Positions 26,270-34,926 of a DNA stretch of 44,288 nt are shown piece by piece. Each line of letters starts with the position of its first letter. Position 1 is the first letter of the stretch. The position numbers and the translations under genes were made by a program. The notes beneath the pieces are model-generated. The model was not told the origin of the DNA, did not search any database, and saw nothing but the letters and a program-made list of their open reading frames with translations. This stretch comes from Sphingomonadales bacterium (GTDB lineage Bacteria > Pseudomonadota > Alphaproteobacteria > Sphingomonadales > Sphingomonadaceae): assembly GCA_025356275.1 (NCBI GenBank), contig JANXUK010000095.1, positions 1 through 44,288 of the forward strand, in the 5' to 3' direction.

Positions 26270-27058
26270 TCAGTTGAGGATCACCAGATTGGACGGCGCA
26301 TCACCGCCGTTGATCACATTGTTGCCATAGGACGTGACCAGGCCGCCGTTTTGCAGATCCAGTGCCTTTGCGCTGCCGACGATCTGGCTGGCATAGACGG
26401 TAGCGTTGTTGCCCGAGCCGATCACCCGAACCCCGAAACTCGTATTGGCCATCAGCGTCGCTCCGAGCATCTTGAGTCGGCCCACCCCCCCGGTCGTCCC
26501 GACACGCACGCCCCCCGCATTGTTGAACAGCGTAACGTCGCGCAGCGTCACCCGCACCGTGCTGACCGAGGCAATGTTGATCGCCTGCCCGCTGGAATTG
26601 GCGCCGCGGTAATCCTTGAACTCGCAATTTTTGACCAGCACCTCACCGGCCTGCGCGATGGTCAGCCCGGTGACATAGGTGGTGTCGGGGCTGGTACCCT
26701 CCATATCGAGGCCTTCCAGCGCGATAACGTCCGTCGGTCCGGCGGCGATAGTAAAAGCGCCAATGATCAGCGGACGTGTGCCATCGCCGCGCAGGGTTAG
26801 CGATTTGGTGATGGAGACCGCGCCATAGTTGCCCGAATCGGCGATGTTGAGGATGCCGCCGGCGGCGGTGCGTCCCTCGGCATAGGCGATGGTGACGCAA
26901 GGATAGAGCGACGTGCAATTGCCGGTGTCCGCCCCCTCGGCAATCACCCAGGTCTGCGGCAGGGGCGCGTCATCGGCGAGCGCCGGAGCGGCGGGCACGC
27001 AGGTCAGCGTCAACGCGGCAACAGCGCCCGCGACGGCTTGATAACAGGTTTCGCGCAT
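26270..27058 (-). CDS. Exported right-handed beta-helix protein
   Basis: I chose ATG at 27058, preceded by GGAGGGG; ATG at 27070 would add four residues. The 262-residue protein has a signal peptide (AGAVAALTLTCVPAAPALA, cleavage near residue 28), then TWVIAEG, a CTSLYPCVTIAYA segment typical of sphingomonad pectin-lyase-fold proteins (NPC..TAPCKTFA type), and repeating strands such as SITKSLTLRGDG and NCEFKDYRG. It should be secreted or surface bound. The substrate, if any, is unknown; no catalytic Asp/Arg set of a polysaccharide lyase is evident. Confidence 0.82.
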   Translation of the reverse strand: MRETCYQAVAGAVAALTLTCVPAAPALADDAPLPQTWVIAEGADTGNCTSLYPCVTIAYAEGRTAAGGILNIADSGNYGAVSITKSLTLRGDGTRPLIIGAFTIAAGPTDVIALEGLDMEGTSPDTTYVTGLTIAQAGEVLVKNCEFKDYRGANSSGQAINIASVSTVRVTLRDVTLFNNAGGVRVGTTGGVGRLKMLGATLMANTSFGVRVIGSGNNATVYASQIVGSAKALDLQNGGLVTSYGNNVINGGDAPSNLVILN

Positions 27059-27386
27059 GGGCCCCTCCAAGCGCCGCCGGACATCCAGCAGGCTTCCCCG
27101 CGAAATGCCCTAGGTAGACGCGCCTAGCGAGGGTGGTTGGGTTCAGTTTGGAGGCGAGCGGCTCGGGATGGAGCCGAAGCCGAGCGAGTGAGCTGAACGC
27201 GCGCGAATTTCGCGATCTGGCAGCGGCGGTCGAGATTTGGGCCAGGCCGCAGCGAGCCATAGGCGATCGCAGGGTAAAATGGTGGATGAACGCGACCCGG
27301 CGCGCAGCACACTTCAGTACGTGAGCACCGGAAGCGCGAACAACCGCCATTTGCAGCCCCGCATGGGCCGAATGTCGACAGCCCCT
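27059..27386. other. Gene-poor spacer between the beta-helix gene and folE
   Basis: About 330 bp with no convincing gene. Short open frames exist on both strands, but none has a ribosome site, signal or recognisable motif. GAGCGGCTCGGGATGGAGCCGAAGCC contains partly self-complementary words. It may be a decayed repeat or insertion; I see nothing decisive. Confidence 0.4.
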
Positions 27387-28010
27387 TCAATATCCCATCA
27401 GGCTGAGCACTTCCTTCCGGCTGCGATGATCGTCGAGAAAGCAGCCGAGCAGCCGGCTCGTCACCATGCTCACCCCCGGCGTCCGCACGCCGCGCGCGGT
27501 CATGCAGGCGTGGGTGGCATCGATCACCACCGCGACGCCATGCGGGCGCAGATTGTCCCAGATGCATTGCGCCACCTCGGCGGTCAGGCGCTCCTGAATC
27601 TGCAGCCGGCGGGCGTAACCGTGCAGCACCCGCGCCAGCTTGGAGATACCCACCACCCGGTCGCGCGGCATATAGGCGATGGCCGCCTTGCCGATGATCG
27701 GGGCCATGTGATGCTCACAATGCGACTGGAACGGGATGTCCTTGAGCAGCACGAGTTCGTCATAGCCGCCGACCTCGCCAAACTGGCGTTCCAGGTGCGC
27801 GGCGGGATCCTCGCCGTAACCCTGGCAATATTCGCGCCACGCCTTGGCGACGCGGGTGGGGGTGTCGCGCAGGCCCTCGCGCGCCGGGTCGTCACCAGCC
27901 CAGCGGATCAGCGTGGCGATGGCATCGGTTACCTCGCGGGGGACCGCAGGTTTGATCGCGGTGCCGATTACGGCGGGTAACAGCTCGGCAGGATTGTCGT
28001 CGCGGCTCAT
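27387..28010 (-). CDS. folE: GTP cyclohydrolase I
   Basis: A 207-residue FolE-type enzyme that makes 7,8-dihydroneopterin triphosphate, the first step to tetrahydrofolate (and to queuosine in some species). Zinc ligands are visible in SHCEHHMAPI and THACMTARG, and GISKLARVLHGYARRLQIQERLT is the family signature. ATG at 28010, one base after the stop of the phospholipase D-type gene, so probably co-transcribed with it. Length and motifs are normal. Confidence 0.97.
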   Translation of the reverse strand: MSRDDNPAELLPAVIGTAIKPAVPREVTDAIATLIRWAGDDPAREGLRDTPTRVAKAWREYCQGYGEDPAAHLERQFGEVGGYDELVLLKDIPFQSHCEHHMAPIIGKAAIAYMPRDRVVGISKLARVLHGYARRLQIQERLTAEVAQCIWDNLRPHGVAVVIDATHACMTARGVRTPGVSMVTSRLLGCFLDDHRSRKEVLSLMGY

Positions 28011-28011
28011 A

Positions 28012-29526
28012 TCACATCCCTTCGCCGGGCCGTCTGAGCAGCCCGCCCTTTCTGAACAGCCCGCGCCGGCGGGCGATGGGCTCGAACAATTCTTCGGCCC
28101 GCTCCGGATCGAGGAGGCTGTTGTCCGCCAGCACCTTCTCCGTATCGCTCAGTGCGCCCAAGTCCAGCGGCACGAGCCGTTTGCCGCGCGGACGGCAATT
28201 TTCAATAAGACTCGCCATGCTGCCGGTATGCCTTGCCACATCGCCTCGCGGAATGCCGCAATGTTCGGCCAGCAGGCGGTGACGCAGACGGGTTATCGCG
28301 CCGGTGATATGCGCATTGGCGGGGCGCCGGCTGTCGAGGAACACATCGCATTCGCTGTCCAGCCCCATCGAACGATTGTTGAGATTGGCCGAGCCGACGC
28401 GCAGGATCTCATCATCGACGATCATCAGCTTGGAATGGACATAGATCGGCTGGCCGCCCGCCGTCAGCGGCACATAGGCGCGAAACCGCCGCGCGGGGTC
28501 GACCGCAGCCAGCGCCTGCATCAGGCGCACCCGCGCCGAATCCATCGCCTCGCGTTGCAGCCAGCCCTCGGCAGTCGCGGCGGTGATCAGGATGATCTCG
28601 GGCGGATCGGGGGCGGCCAAACGCTGTGCCATGGCCTCGGCGATGCGGCGCGAGGCGAAATACTGGCTCTCGGCATAGATGAATTTCTGCGCCCGCGCGA
28701 TATGCGCGACGAACAAAGCCTCGATCTCGCGGATTTCGGGGGCGCCATTATAGGCGGCGCGGGTGCGGGCGATGCCGATCTCGACATCCCGGAAATCGGT
28801 GCGGGCTTCGGCCGGCCAGGGGCTCTCGGCCTGAGGTGCACAAGGTGCCAGCATGCCGGCGCCGGCGCGTTCCCAGCGCTCCCGCGCCAACTCGCCCAGT
28901 GCGGCGGCGGCCTCGCCATCGACGACCATCGAAAGGTCGTGCCACGGCTGATAGGTCTTGCCATTGGGCGAGCGACGGGTGGGCGCATCGTCCAGATGCT
29001 CGGGTGTGTCGCGCCGCGACGAGGTCAGGTCGATGCCCCCGCAGGCTGCGAAGCAATCGTCGATCGCCACGATCTTCTGATGATGGCTGCACCCCAGCGG
29101 ATGCGCCGAATCGAGCCGGAACGTCACCCGCCGGTTCCACGACCAGCGAATAATATCGAGCAACATCGAGCCGCGCAGCAACGCCTTCAGCGCGCCGAAA
29201 TTCCACCGCAGCACATGGACGCCAAGGCTTAGCCGCCGCCGGACCAGCCACACGATAAAACCGCCGAACCGCGCCGGATATTGCGCGCGATGCGGAACTT
29301 TCCACCAACGGCGCCCGCCGGTCAGCTGAATCCGCGTATCGAAGTCCCAGCCAATCAGCATGATGCGCTGCCGCGCGCCCAGCATCGCCTGTTGCAGCAG
29401 GTCAAAATAATCGGCAGCGTCGATCACCACATGCGCGCGGGCGGCGCGGGCATAGCGCCAGACGGTTTCGGAAGGGGCGGGATCGGGCGCGGGCAGCGCT
29501 GGTGCCGTATCATCTCCGCTGGTCAT
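28012..29526 (-). CDS. Phospholipase D-family protein (cardiolipin synthase-like)
   Basis: A 504-residue protein with two HKD motifs: HPLGCSHHQKIVAIDD (HxK, near residue 175) and VHSKLMIVDDEILRVGSANLNNRS (near residue 380). This is the two-domain PLD architecture of phosphatidyl transferases. There is no strong N-terminal membrane segment, unlike ClsA, so it may act on phospholipids at the inner face or as a PLD hydrolase. I prefer ATG at 29526; a GTG at 29559 is possible. Upstream of folE by one base, likely one transcript. Confidence 0.88.
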   Translation of the reverse strand: MTSGDDTAPALPAPDPAPSETVWRYARAARAHVVIDAADYFDLLQQAMLGARQRIMLIGWDFDTRIQLTGGRRWWKVPHRAQYPARFGGFIVWLVRRRLSLGVHVLRWNFGALKALLRGSMLLDIIRWSWNRRVTFRLDSAHPLGCSHHQKIVAIDDCFAACGGIDLTSSRRDTPEHLDDAPTRRSPNGKTYQPWHDLSMVVDGEAAAALGELARERWERAGAGMLAPCAPQAESPWPAEARTDFRDVEIGIARTRAAYNGAPEIREIEALFVAHIARAQKFIYAESQYFASRRIAEAMAQRLAAPDPPEIILITAATAEGWLQREAMDSARVRLMQALAAVDPARRFRAYVPLTAGGQPIYVHSKLMIVDDEILRVGSANLNNRSMGLDSECDVFLDSRRPANAHITGAITRLRHRLLAEHCGIPRGDVARHTGSMASLIENCRPRGKRLVPLDLGALSDTEKVLADNSLLDPERAEELFEPIARRRGLFRKGGLLRRPGEGM

Positions 29527-29611
29527 GGCAGCGGTGATAGCACCGCTGTGGGTGGGCACAAGTTTGCGGATGGTGCGGGCGTGGGATCTCGGCGTACCGC
29601 TCCGAAATCAG

Positions 29612-29648
29612 AAACTCCCGCCAAGCCCTTAAGACTTAACGGGAGTTT
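29612..29648 (-). terminator. Terminator hairpin of tRNA-Arg
   Basis: On the minus strand AAACTCCCG and CGGGAGTTT form a 9-bp stem just after the tRNA 3' end, followed by TTTCTG. It lies two bases beyond the encoded CCA, the right place for termination of the tRNA transcript. Confidence 0.7.
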
Positions 29649-29649
29649 A

Positions 29650-29726
29650 TGGTGCGCCCGGAACGATTCGAACGTCCGACCCTCAGATTCGTAGTCTGAT
29701 GCTCTATCCAGCTGAGCTACGGGCGC
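29650..29726 (-). tRNA. tRNA-Arg (anticodon ACG)
   Basis: A 77-nt tRNA on the minus strand with a 7-bp acceptor stem GCGCCCG/CGGGCGC, D-arm TAGCTCAGCTGGATAGAGCA, anticodon stem-loop CAGACTACGAATCTG (anticodon ACG, read as inosine-CG after editing), T-arm GGACGTTCGAATCGTTC and an encoded CCA. It decodes CGU, CGC and CGA. It is preceded by mutT on the same strand. Confidence 0.96.
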
Positions 29727-29783
29727 GGGGTGAGGGGCCGCATACGGGCGCGCCTGCGGCTTGGCAAGGGGCTTATTGCGGCG

Positions 29784-30233
29784 CTATTGCCCGGCGTCAT
29801 CGCCCCCGGCCCGGATCGCGGTCAGCAATGCGGCGGCCAGCGGGTAATCCAGCGGCGGCATCGCCAGGGCCGCCAGTGATTCGGGGGCAAACCAGCCGAG
29901 CTGCTCGGCGGCATGCGGCGCGGGTATTCCTGCCCAGTCGCAGCACATGTAAAGAAGTATTACATGTGGCGCGCGGGGCGCTGGCGGCGCGATTTCGTCG
30001 GCGGCAAAGCCCACCGCCACCAGGCGGGCCGGATCGACCGTGACGCCCAATTCCTCCCAAATCTCGCGAATAGCTGCGGTTTGCGGGACCTCGCCGGGCT
30101 CGATCTTGCCGCCCGGAAACTCCCACAAGCCCCCATGCGACGCGCCCGTCCGCCGCTGCTGGAGCAAAACATGCCCGTCCCCGCGCAGCAAAGCCACCGC
30201 GACCACCGGCACCAATGTCGGACAAATTTTCAC
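29784..30233 (-). CDS. mutT: 8-oxo-dGTP diphosphatase MutT (Nudix hydrolase)
   Basis: A 149-residue Nudix enzyme. The Nudix box spans GGKIEPGEVPQTAAIREIWEELGV with all GX5EX7REUXEEXGU positions matched. The N-terminal VVAVALL and QQRRTGASHGGLWEFPGG fit the MutT subgroup, which removes 8-oxo-dGTP from the nucleotide pool. ATG at 30233. Its neighbours (tRNA-Arg, pilins) give no functional hint. Confidence 0.92.
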   Translation of the reverse strand: MKICPTLVPVVAVALLRGDGHVLLQQRRTGASHGGLWEFPGGKIEPGEVPQTAAIREIWEELGVTVDPARLVAVGFAADEIAPPAPRAPHVILLYMCCDWAGIPAPHAAEQLGWFAPESLAALAMPPLDYPLAAALLTAIRAGGDDAGQ

Positions 30234-30308
30234 AATGCTCTCCCGCGTAAACTACTTCTTAACAAGATCCTGCGATTAACCGTTACAGAGGGCAAATCGG
30301 CGGGGGCA

Positions 30309-30506
30309 ATGAGTAAATCTTCATTCTTCCACCGGCTCAGACGCGATCAAACCGGTACGTCAGCGTTAGAATACGCGCTGATCCTGTCTTTGATCGTCCT
30401 GGCAATGTTTGCTGCTCTGACTGGCTTTGCCAATGCGATAAAACAAACATGGGGCAACGTTGCATCGCAATCTGCGTCGGCAACAAGTCAGGCGACTGCA
30501 AGTTGA
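30309..30506 (+). CDS. Flp-type (class IVb) pilin, divergent copy
   Basis: A 65-residue prepilin with a short basic leader (FFHRLRRDQTG) and the pilin core TSALEYALILSLIVLAMFAALTGFANAI. The Glu-Tyr pair at +5/+6 of the cut after Gly is the Flp motif recognised by the TadV/CpaA prepilin peptidase. ATG at 30309 follows GGGGGC. It is less like the other two pilins in this cluster. Flp pilins form tight-adherence fibres; the assembly genes are not in this window. Confidence 0.85.
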   Translation: MSKSSFFHRLRRDQTGTSALEYALILSLIVLAMFAALTGFANAIKQTWGNVASQSASATSQATAS

Positions 30507-30546
30507 ATACGGGTCAATCTTTCCATTTCAAACCAGGAGACTTAAC

Positions 30547-30726
30547 ATGAAGTTCATCAGCAAAATGTTCCGCGACGAAGCTGGCGCCACCGCGATTGAG
30601 TATGGCCTGATTGCCGCTCTCATCGCCGTTGCCGCGATCACCGCGATGAACGGTCTGGGCAATCAGCTGAAGACCACCTTCAACACGACTTCGAGCTCGA
30701 TGAGCTCGGCCAACGCCGCCGCTTAA
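30547..30726 (+). CDS. Flp-type pilin
   Basis: A 59-residue prepilin. Leader MKFISKMFRDEAG, cut after Gly, then ATAIEYGLIAALIAVAAIT, the classical Flp core. The mature 46 residues differ from the third pilin at one position. CCAGGAG lies just upstream of ATG 30547. A strong intrinsic terminator follows at 30750, so this copy and the first can form one transcript. Confidence 0.92.
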   Translation: MKFISKMFRDEAGATAIEYGLIAALIAVAAITAMNGLGNQLKTTFNTTSSSMSSANAAA

Positions 30727-30749
30727 TAGCGAAGGCTTTGCCAAGGATC

Positions 30750-30780
30750 GGGGCGGCAGGGAAACCTGCCGCCCCTTTTC
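30750..30780 (+). terminator. Intrinsic terminator after the second pilin
   Basis: GGGGCGGCAGG-GAAA-CCTGCCGCCCC followed by TTTTC: a perfect 11-bp GC-rich stem with a GNRA-like tetraloop and a short T-run, 24 bp after the pilin stop. Confidence 0.9.
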
Positions 30781-30917
30781 GTTGAAAAAAAACAGTTTTG
30801 TTGGAAAGACCCTGGGGCCGACTAACGGATAATCAAGGATATTATACTAAGCCACCAACAACGATTGGCAAGATCGCGGGCAAACCGCTGTCTGGCCTAT
30901 CGACAGGAGACCCGGTC

Positions 30918-31103
30918 GTGAAAATTTCCACACTCTGCTGTCTGCTGCGCGACGATGAAGGTGCCACCGCGATCGAATATGGCCTGATCGCGGCGCTGAT
31001 AGCGGTTGCGGCCATTACCGCCATGAACGGGTTGGGCAATCAGCTGAAAACGACCTTCCGCACCACTTCAAGTTCGATGAGTTCGGCCAACGCTGCTGCG
31101 TGA
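30918..31103 (+). CDS. Flp-type pilin, third copy
   Basis: A 61-residue prepilin starting at GTG 30918, with AGGAGA seven bases upstream. Leader MKISTLCCLLRDDEG, then the same ATAIEYGLIAALIAVAAIT core. The mature part is 45/46 identical to the second pilin although many codons differ. It has its own leader region after the terminator at 30750, so it may be expressed separately. Its stop abuts the convergent accA stop. Confidence 0.9.
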   Translation: MKISTLCCLLRDDEGATAIEYGLIAALIAVAAITAMNGLGNQLKTTFRTTSSSMSSANAAA

Positions 31104-32045
31104 TTATGCGCCGATCCGCAGGAAGCGTTCTTCCCGCTGATGCAGAATATCGCGCGGGCTGAGCTTCGCCAGCGCGCCCAGTTCCTCGCCCAATGCCTTG
31201 CCCAGCGCGCCCGCAGCCGCCGCGCCGTCGCGGTGCGCGCCGCCCATCGGTTCGGGGATGATGCGGTCGATCACGCCCAAGGAAAGCAGATCCTGCGCGG
31301 TCACCTTCATCGCTTCGGCGGCATCGGCAGCCCTTTCGGGCGAACGCCACAGGATCGACGCGCAGCCTTCCGGGCTGATCACCGCATAGACCGCGTGTTC
31401 AAGCATCATCACCCGGCTGGCGCTGGCCAAAGCCACCGCGCCGCCCGATCCGCCCTCACCCACGATCACCGCCACCATCGGCACCGGCAGCGCCAGGCAA
31501 GCCTCGGTCGAGCGCGCAATGGCCTCGGCCTGGCCGCGCTCCTCCGCCTCGACGCCGGGGAAGGCGCCTGACGTATCCACCAGGCTGACCACCGGCAGGC
31601 CAAACCGCCCGGCCAATTCCATCAAGCGGATCGCCTTGCGATAACCCTCGGGCTTGCCCATACCGAAATTGTGACGGATGCGGCTTTGCGTGTCATGGCC
31701 CTTTTCGTGGCCGATCAGCATAATTTTGTGGTCGCCCAGCCGCGCAAAACCGCCGATGATCGCCTGATCCTCGCCAAAATGGCGATCGCCGCCCAGCGGC
31801 ACGAAATCGCTGAAAATATGCCCGACGTAATCGAGGAAATGCGGCCGCGCCGGATGCCGCGCGACCTGTGTCTTTTGCCACGGGGTCAGCGACGCGTAGG
31901 TGCTGGCTAGCAACGCCGTCGATTTGCCCTCCAGCCGGGCGATTTCGGCCGAGATGTCGACATCGGCGCCCGATGCGGCTTTGAGCTCGGCGATGCGCGC
32001 TTCGAGCGCGGCGACCGGCTTTTCGAATTCGAGATAGGAGATCAT
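31104..32045 (-). CDS. accA: Acetyl-CoA carboxylase carboxyltransferase alpha subunit
   Basis: A 313-residue AccA. It shows YLEFEKPVAALEARIAELK at the N-terminus, GEGGSGGAVALASASRV (oxyanion/CoA-binding loop) and SPEGCASILWRS. With AccD it transfers CO2 from carboxybiotin to acetyl-CoA, making malonyl-CoA for fatty acid synthesis. ATG at 32045, 9 bp after the xerD stop, so the two are co-transcribed. Normal length for alphaproteobacteria. Confidence 0.97.
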   Translation of the reverse strand: MISYLEFEKPVAALEARIAELKAASGADVDISAEIARLEGKSTALLASTYASLTPWQKTQVARHPARPHFLDYVGHIFSDFVPLGGDRHFGEDQAIIGGFARLGDHKIMLIGHEKGHDTQSRIRHNFGMGKPEGYRKAIRLMELAGRFGLPVVSLVDTSGAFPGVEAEERGQAEAIARSTEACLALPVPMVAVIVGEGGSGGAVALASASRVMMLEHAVYAVISPEGCASILWRSPERAADAAEAMKVTAQDLLSLGVIDRIIPEPMGGAHRDGAAAAGALGKALGEELGALAKLSPRDILHQREERFLRIGA

Positions 32046-32054
32046 GCGCAGCGC

Positions 32055-32945
32055 CTAATCGCCCGAGCGATGTACGGCAAGAGGGGTGTGATTTTGAGCG
32101 AGCGGATGCCGCGCATTGACCAGCGCAACCAGCCGCGCCGCGTCGACATGGGTGTATATCTGCGTCGTCGCGATATCGGCGTGGCCGAGCAGGGTCTGCA
32201 ACACGCGCAAATCAGCCCCGCCCTCCAACAGGTGCGTGGCAAAGACGTGGCGCAGCACATGCGGGCTCAGCCGCTCGGGCGCGATGCCGGCGCGGGCGGC
32301 CAGATCGCGCAGCAGCTGAAACAGGCGGATGCGCGTCAGATGCCCGGCGACGCCGCGCGAGGGATAGACGAAGCGCGCCGCCAGAGCAGAGGCTGGTTTG
32401 GCCCGCACCGCCAACCACCGGCTCAGCACATGCCCGGCGCGCTGGCCGATCGGCACCATCCGCTGGGCGCCGCCCTTGCCGGTGACCGTCAGGAACGGCG
32501 CATCGCGCGGCACCGCCGCCAGCGGCAGCGATACCAGCTCGGTCGCGCGCAGCCCCGACCCATAAAGCAGTTCGAGCAGCGACAGCGTGCGCAGCGGCTC
32601 GGGGCGGTCCGTGGCCGCCTCGGCCTCGGCGGCGGCGAACAGCGCGGCGATATCGGCATGGCCGATCAGGCGCGGCAGGGGTCGCCTTGCGCGCGGGCGC
32701 GGCAAAGCGGCGGAGGGATCGTCGGCGCGCCAGCCATCCTCGACCAGAAAGCCATAAAACTGCCGCAAGGCCGAGCATTTGCGCGCCAGCGATGACGGCG
32801 CCAGATCGGCCCAATGCGCCCCCAATCGCGCCAGAGCGGCACCATCTGCGGCGGTGAGATCGCTCAGCACCTCCCCGGCCCCCGCCAGATCGCGGGCATA
32901 GGCGGCGATAGTGTTCGCAGCGGCACCCCGTTCCGCCGCCAGCAT
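32055..32945 (-). CDS. xerD: Tyrosine recombinase XerD
   Basis: A Xer-type recombinase resolving chromosome dimers at dif with XerC and FtsK. All catalytic residues are visible: Arg133 (GSGLRATEL), Lys157 (VTGKGG), His229 and Arg232 (HVLRH), His255 (LLGHAD) and Tyr264 (QIYTHVD). The first in-frame start, ATG 32945, begins at LAAERGAAANT. This misses about 10-15 residues of the usual N-terminal helix, although upstream codons still encode IAAFLA before any stop. XerD is favoured over XerC by the accA neighbour; not certain. Confidence 0.87.
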   Translation of the reverse strand: MLAAERGAAANTIAAYARDLAGAGEVLSDLTAADGAALARLGAHWADLAPSSLARKCSALRQFYGFLVEDGWRADDPSAALPRPRARRPLPRLIGHADIAALFAAAEAEAATDRPEPLRTLSLLELLYGSGLRATELVSLPLAAVPRDAPFLTVTGKGGAQRMVPIGQRAGHVLSRWLAVRAKPASALAARFVYPSRGVAGHLTRIRLFQLLRDLAARAGIAPERLSPHVLRHVFATHLLEGGADLRVLQTLLGHADIATTQIYTHVDAARLVALVNARHPLAQNHTPLAVHRSGD

Positions 32946-32994
32946 CGCGAGAAACGCTGCGATCGCGCCTGGCGGGTCGTTGGAGTCGATATGC

Positions 32995-34926
32995 CTAGCC
33001 GCGCGCGACCGCTTCGGCGGCGATCATTCGTGCCTCGGCGGTCAGGCCGACGCGATCGAGCGCGCCGACGATGTGATAGAGATAGCGCGGCGTCATCCGG
33101 TCCCACCCCTCGCCCTGCATCCCCAGCGCGGCCAGCAGCGACACCAGCGCCGGGTTGTCCGCCGCCGCCGCGCGGTCGATAGCAGCGCTCCACGGCGTCC
33201 GGCGGTCGAGATCGGTCCCAAGCTGGCCGGCGAAATCCTTGCGCGTGCCGTCGCTGATCCGGCCCAGACCCGCCAGCCCCGCCAGCAGAAAGCCGGCTTT
33301 GCGGCCCCCCGGGCTGCCATCGGTGCTGGCAAAACTTTTCAGCGAGCCATCGCTGACCTGCAAGGCATTCGGCTCGGCCAGCGCCAGCAGCGCCCAGCCC
33401 AGCGTTCCATCCCCCGTCACCCCCTGCCAGCGCAGCGCATTGCCATCGAGGCCGGCGGCCAGCATCGCGGTGATGAGATCGGGCGCGGCGGCGGATTGAT
33501 CCGCGCTGACCGGCATCCGCGCGGCGGCAAACGCGGTCAGGGTCAGCCGCGAATAACGCGCCACCGGCCCGGCCCCGCCATCCCACAATTGTTGCATCGC
33601 GGTCAGCCGCGCCGCCGGCGTATCGCCGACATAGGCATCGCGCAGCAGCAACGCGCGGTCCGCCGGGGCGTCGGTGACCTCGTCATTGGCATAGATCTGG
33701 CTGTACAGATCGACCATCGCCGCCGCCGACAGGATGCCGTCGCCTCCGGCCCGGTCCGCCGCATCGGCCCGCGCGCCCAACCCCAGCATCGGCGCGGTGG
33801 CGGCAGTGTAGAGATAGCGCGAGCCGCCGGCCTGCATCAGGCTGGCCGGCGGGGTCAGGCCCGTCGCGCTGGCCAGTGCATAACGCCACGGGGTCAGCTC
33901 GCTGGCGCCGGCCCATTCGATAGTGACTGCGCGCCGTCCCTTGCCCGCCGCGCCTGCGTATTTCTGGGCCAGCAGCATGTCGATATGCGGCATCAGGCCC
34001 ATGTAGGTCTGGTGGTCAAGCTGCGCAAAGCCGCCCGCCGCATTGCCCGAGAACGCCTGGCACATTGCGCGCATCACCTGCCACTGCGGGTCTTTGCGCG
34101 TGGCGCCCTGGATCGCGATGACCGGGCAGATCCCGGTGAAATCCTCGGTGGCAACATAGGCATCCATCGCCGCTTGGGTCAGCGCGGGCGAATAAGCGTC
34201 GGGGTCGACATCCTGCACCAGCGCGCGCGCGGCATCGCCCTCACCCATCCGCGCCAGCAGCCCGGCGCGCAGCGCGGCAAACTCCGCCCCGTCCATGCCC
34301 GCCGGCGCGTCCATCCGCGACGCCAGCGTGCGGCGCAGCAATATGTGACCCCAGCGCGAGACCAGCCGGCCGGAGTTGCCCGCCATCACCGCCCGGACCA
34401 GCCCGGCATCCTGATGCGCCAGCGCGCCGGGGGGCAGCCCGCCCTCGGCGCTGGCGATGATACCGACCCGGCGCAGCGCGTGGCGCTCGGCAGGCGGGAT
34501 GTCCTGATGCGGCTTGATGCCGAGCAGCTCATCGATCTGATCGGGTGGCAGCGCCATCAATTGCGCGAAACTGGTGATGCGGGTCGGGAGCCCGCTTGCG
34601 GCAGGCGTGCCGTCGGCGGCGGTGCCCGGGGCCGCGCTGGACGTCGCATCGGGGATCAGCGGCCCGGCCGCAAGGCTCGGCACCGCGAGCGGCAGCGGCG
34701 CGGCGGCGGCGGGCGCGGCAGCGGGTGCGGCAGCGGGTGCGCGCGCGGCGGGCGGCTTGGCGGCAGCGGGGGTGTGGCTGGGACGCGGTGCCGCACGGTC
34801 GAAGCCTGCGGGTAGCAGCGATTCGGGCGCCTGCTGCGCCAGCGCCCATGCCGAGGGTACCACCAGCGCCGACACCAACGCCAGCCGGATTGCAACGCGG
34901 CTTATGTAAAGGCGCTGGGCGCTCAT
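32995..34926 (-). CDS. Exported protein of unknown function, 643 aa
   Basis: A large protein with an N-terminal signal segment (AIRLALVSALVVPSAWALA, residues about 12-30), an Ala/Pro-rich linker (about 45-105) and a long helical body with many Leu/Ala repeats, suggesting an alpha-solenoid. No catalytic motif is visible. It is predicted periplasmic or membrane anchored. Its ATG overlaps the stop of the small membrane-protein gene upstream (ATGA), and xerD and accA follow. Similar large hypothetical proteins are found beside aroK in sphingomonads; a role in envelope maintenance would be a guess. Confidence 0.72.
   Translation of the reverse strand: MSAQRLYISRVAIRLALVSALVVPSAWALAQQAPESLLPAGFDRAAPRPSHTPAAAKPPAARAPAAAPAAAPAAAAPLPLAVPSLAAGPLIPDATSSAAPGTAADGTPAASGLPTRITSFAQLMALPPDQIDELLGIKPHQDIPPAERHALRRVGIIASAEGGLPPGALAHQDAGLVRAVMAGNSGRLVSRWGHILLRRTLASRMDAPAGMDGAEFAALRAGLLARMGEGDAARALVQDVDPDAYSPALTQAAMDAYVATEDFTGICPVIAIQGATRKDPQWQVMRAMCQAFSGNAAGGFAQLDHQTYMGLMPHIDMLLAQKYAGAAGKGRRAVTIEWAGASELTPWRYALASATGLTPPASLMQAGGSRYLYTAATAPMLGLGARADAADRAGGDGILSAAAMVDLYSQIYANDEVTDAPADRALLLRDAYVGDTPAARLTAMQQLWDGGAGPVARYSRLTLTAFAAARMPVSADQSAAAPDLITAMLAAGLDGNALRWQGVTGDGTLGWALLALAEPNALQVSDGSLKSFASTDGSPGGRKAGFLLAGLAGLGRISDGTRKDFAGQLGTDLDRRTPWSAAIDRAAAADNPALVSLLAALGMQGEGWDRMTPRYLYHIVGALDRVGLTAEARMIAAEAVARG

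Noticed and set aside
27133..27324. Small + strand open frame in the folE spacer
   Set aside because: No ribosome site or motif; base composition like the surrounding spacer.
32911..34815. Long + strand open frame opposite the 643-residue exported protein
   Set aside because: Antisense shadow without motif. The minus-strand frame has a signal peptide and overlaps its upstream neighbour by ATGA.
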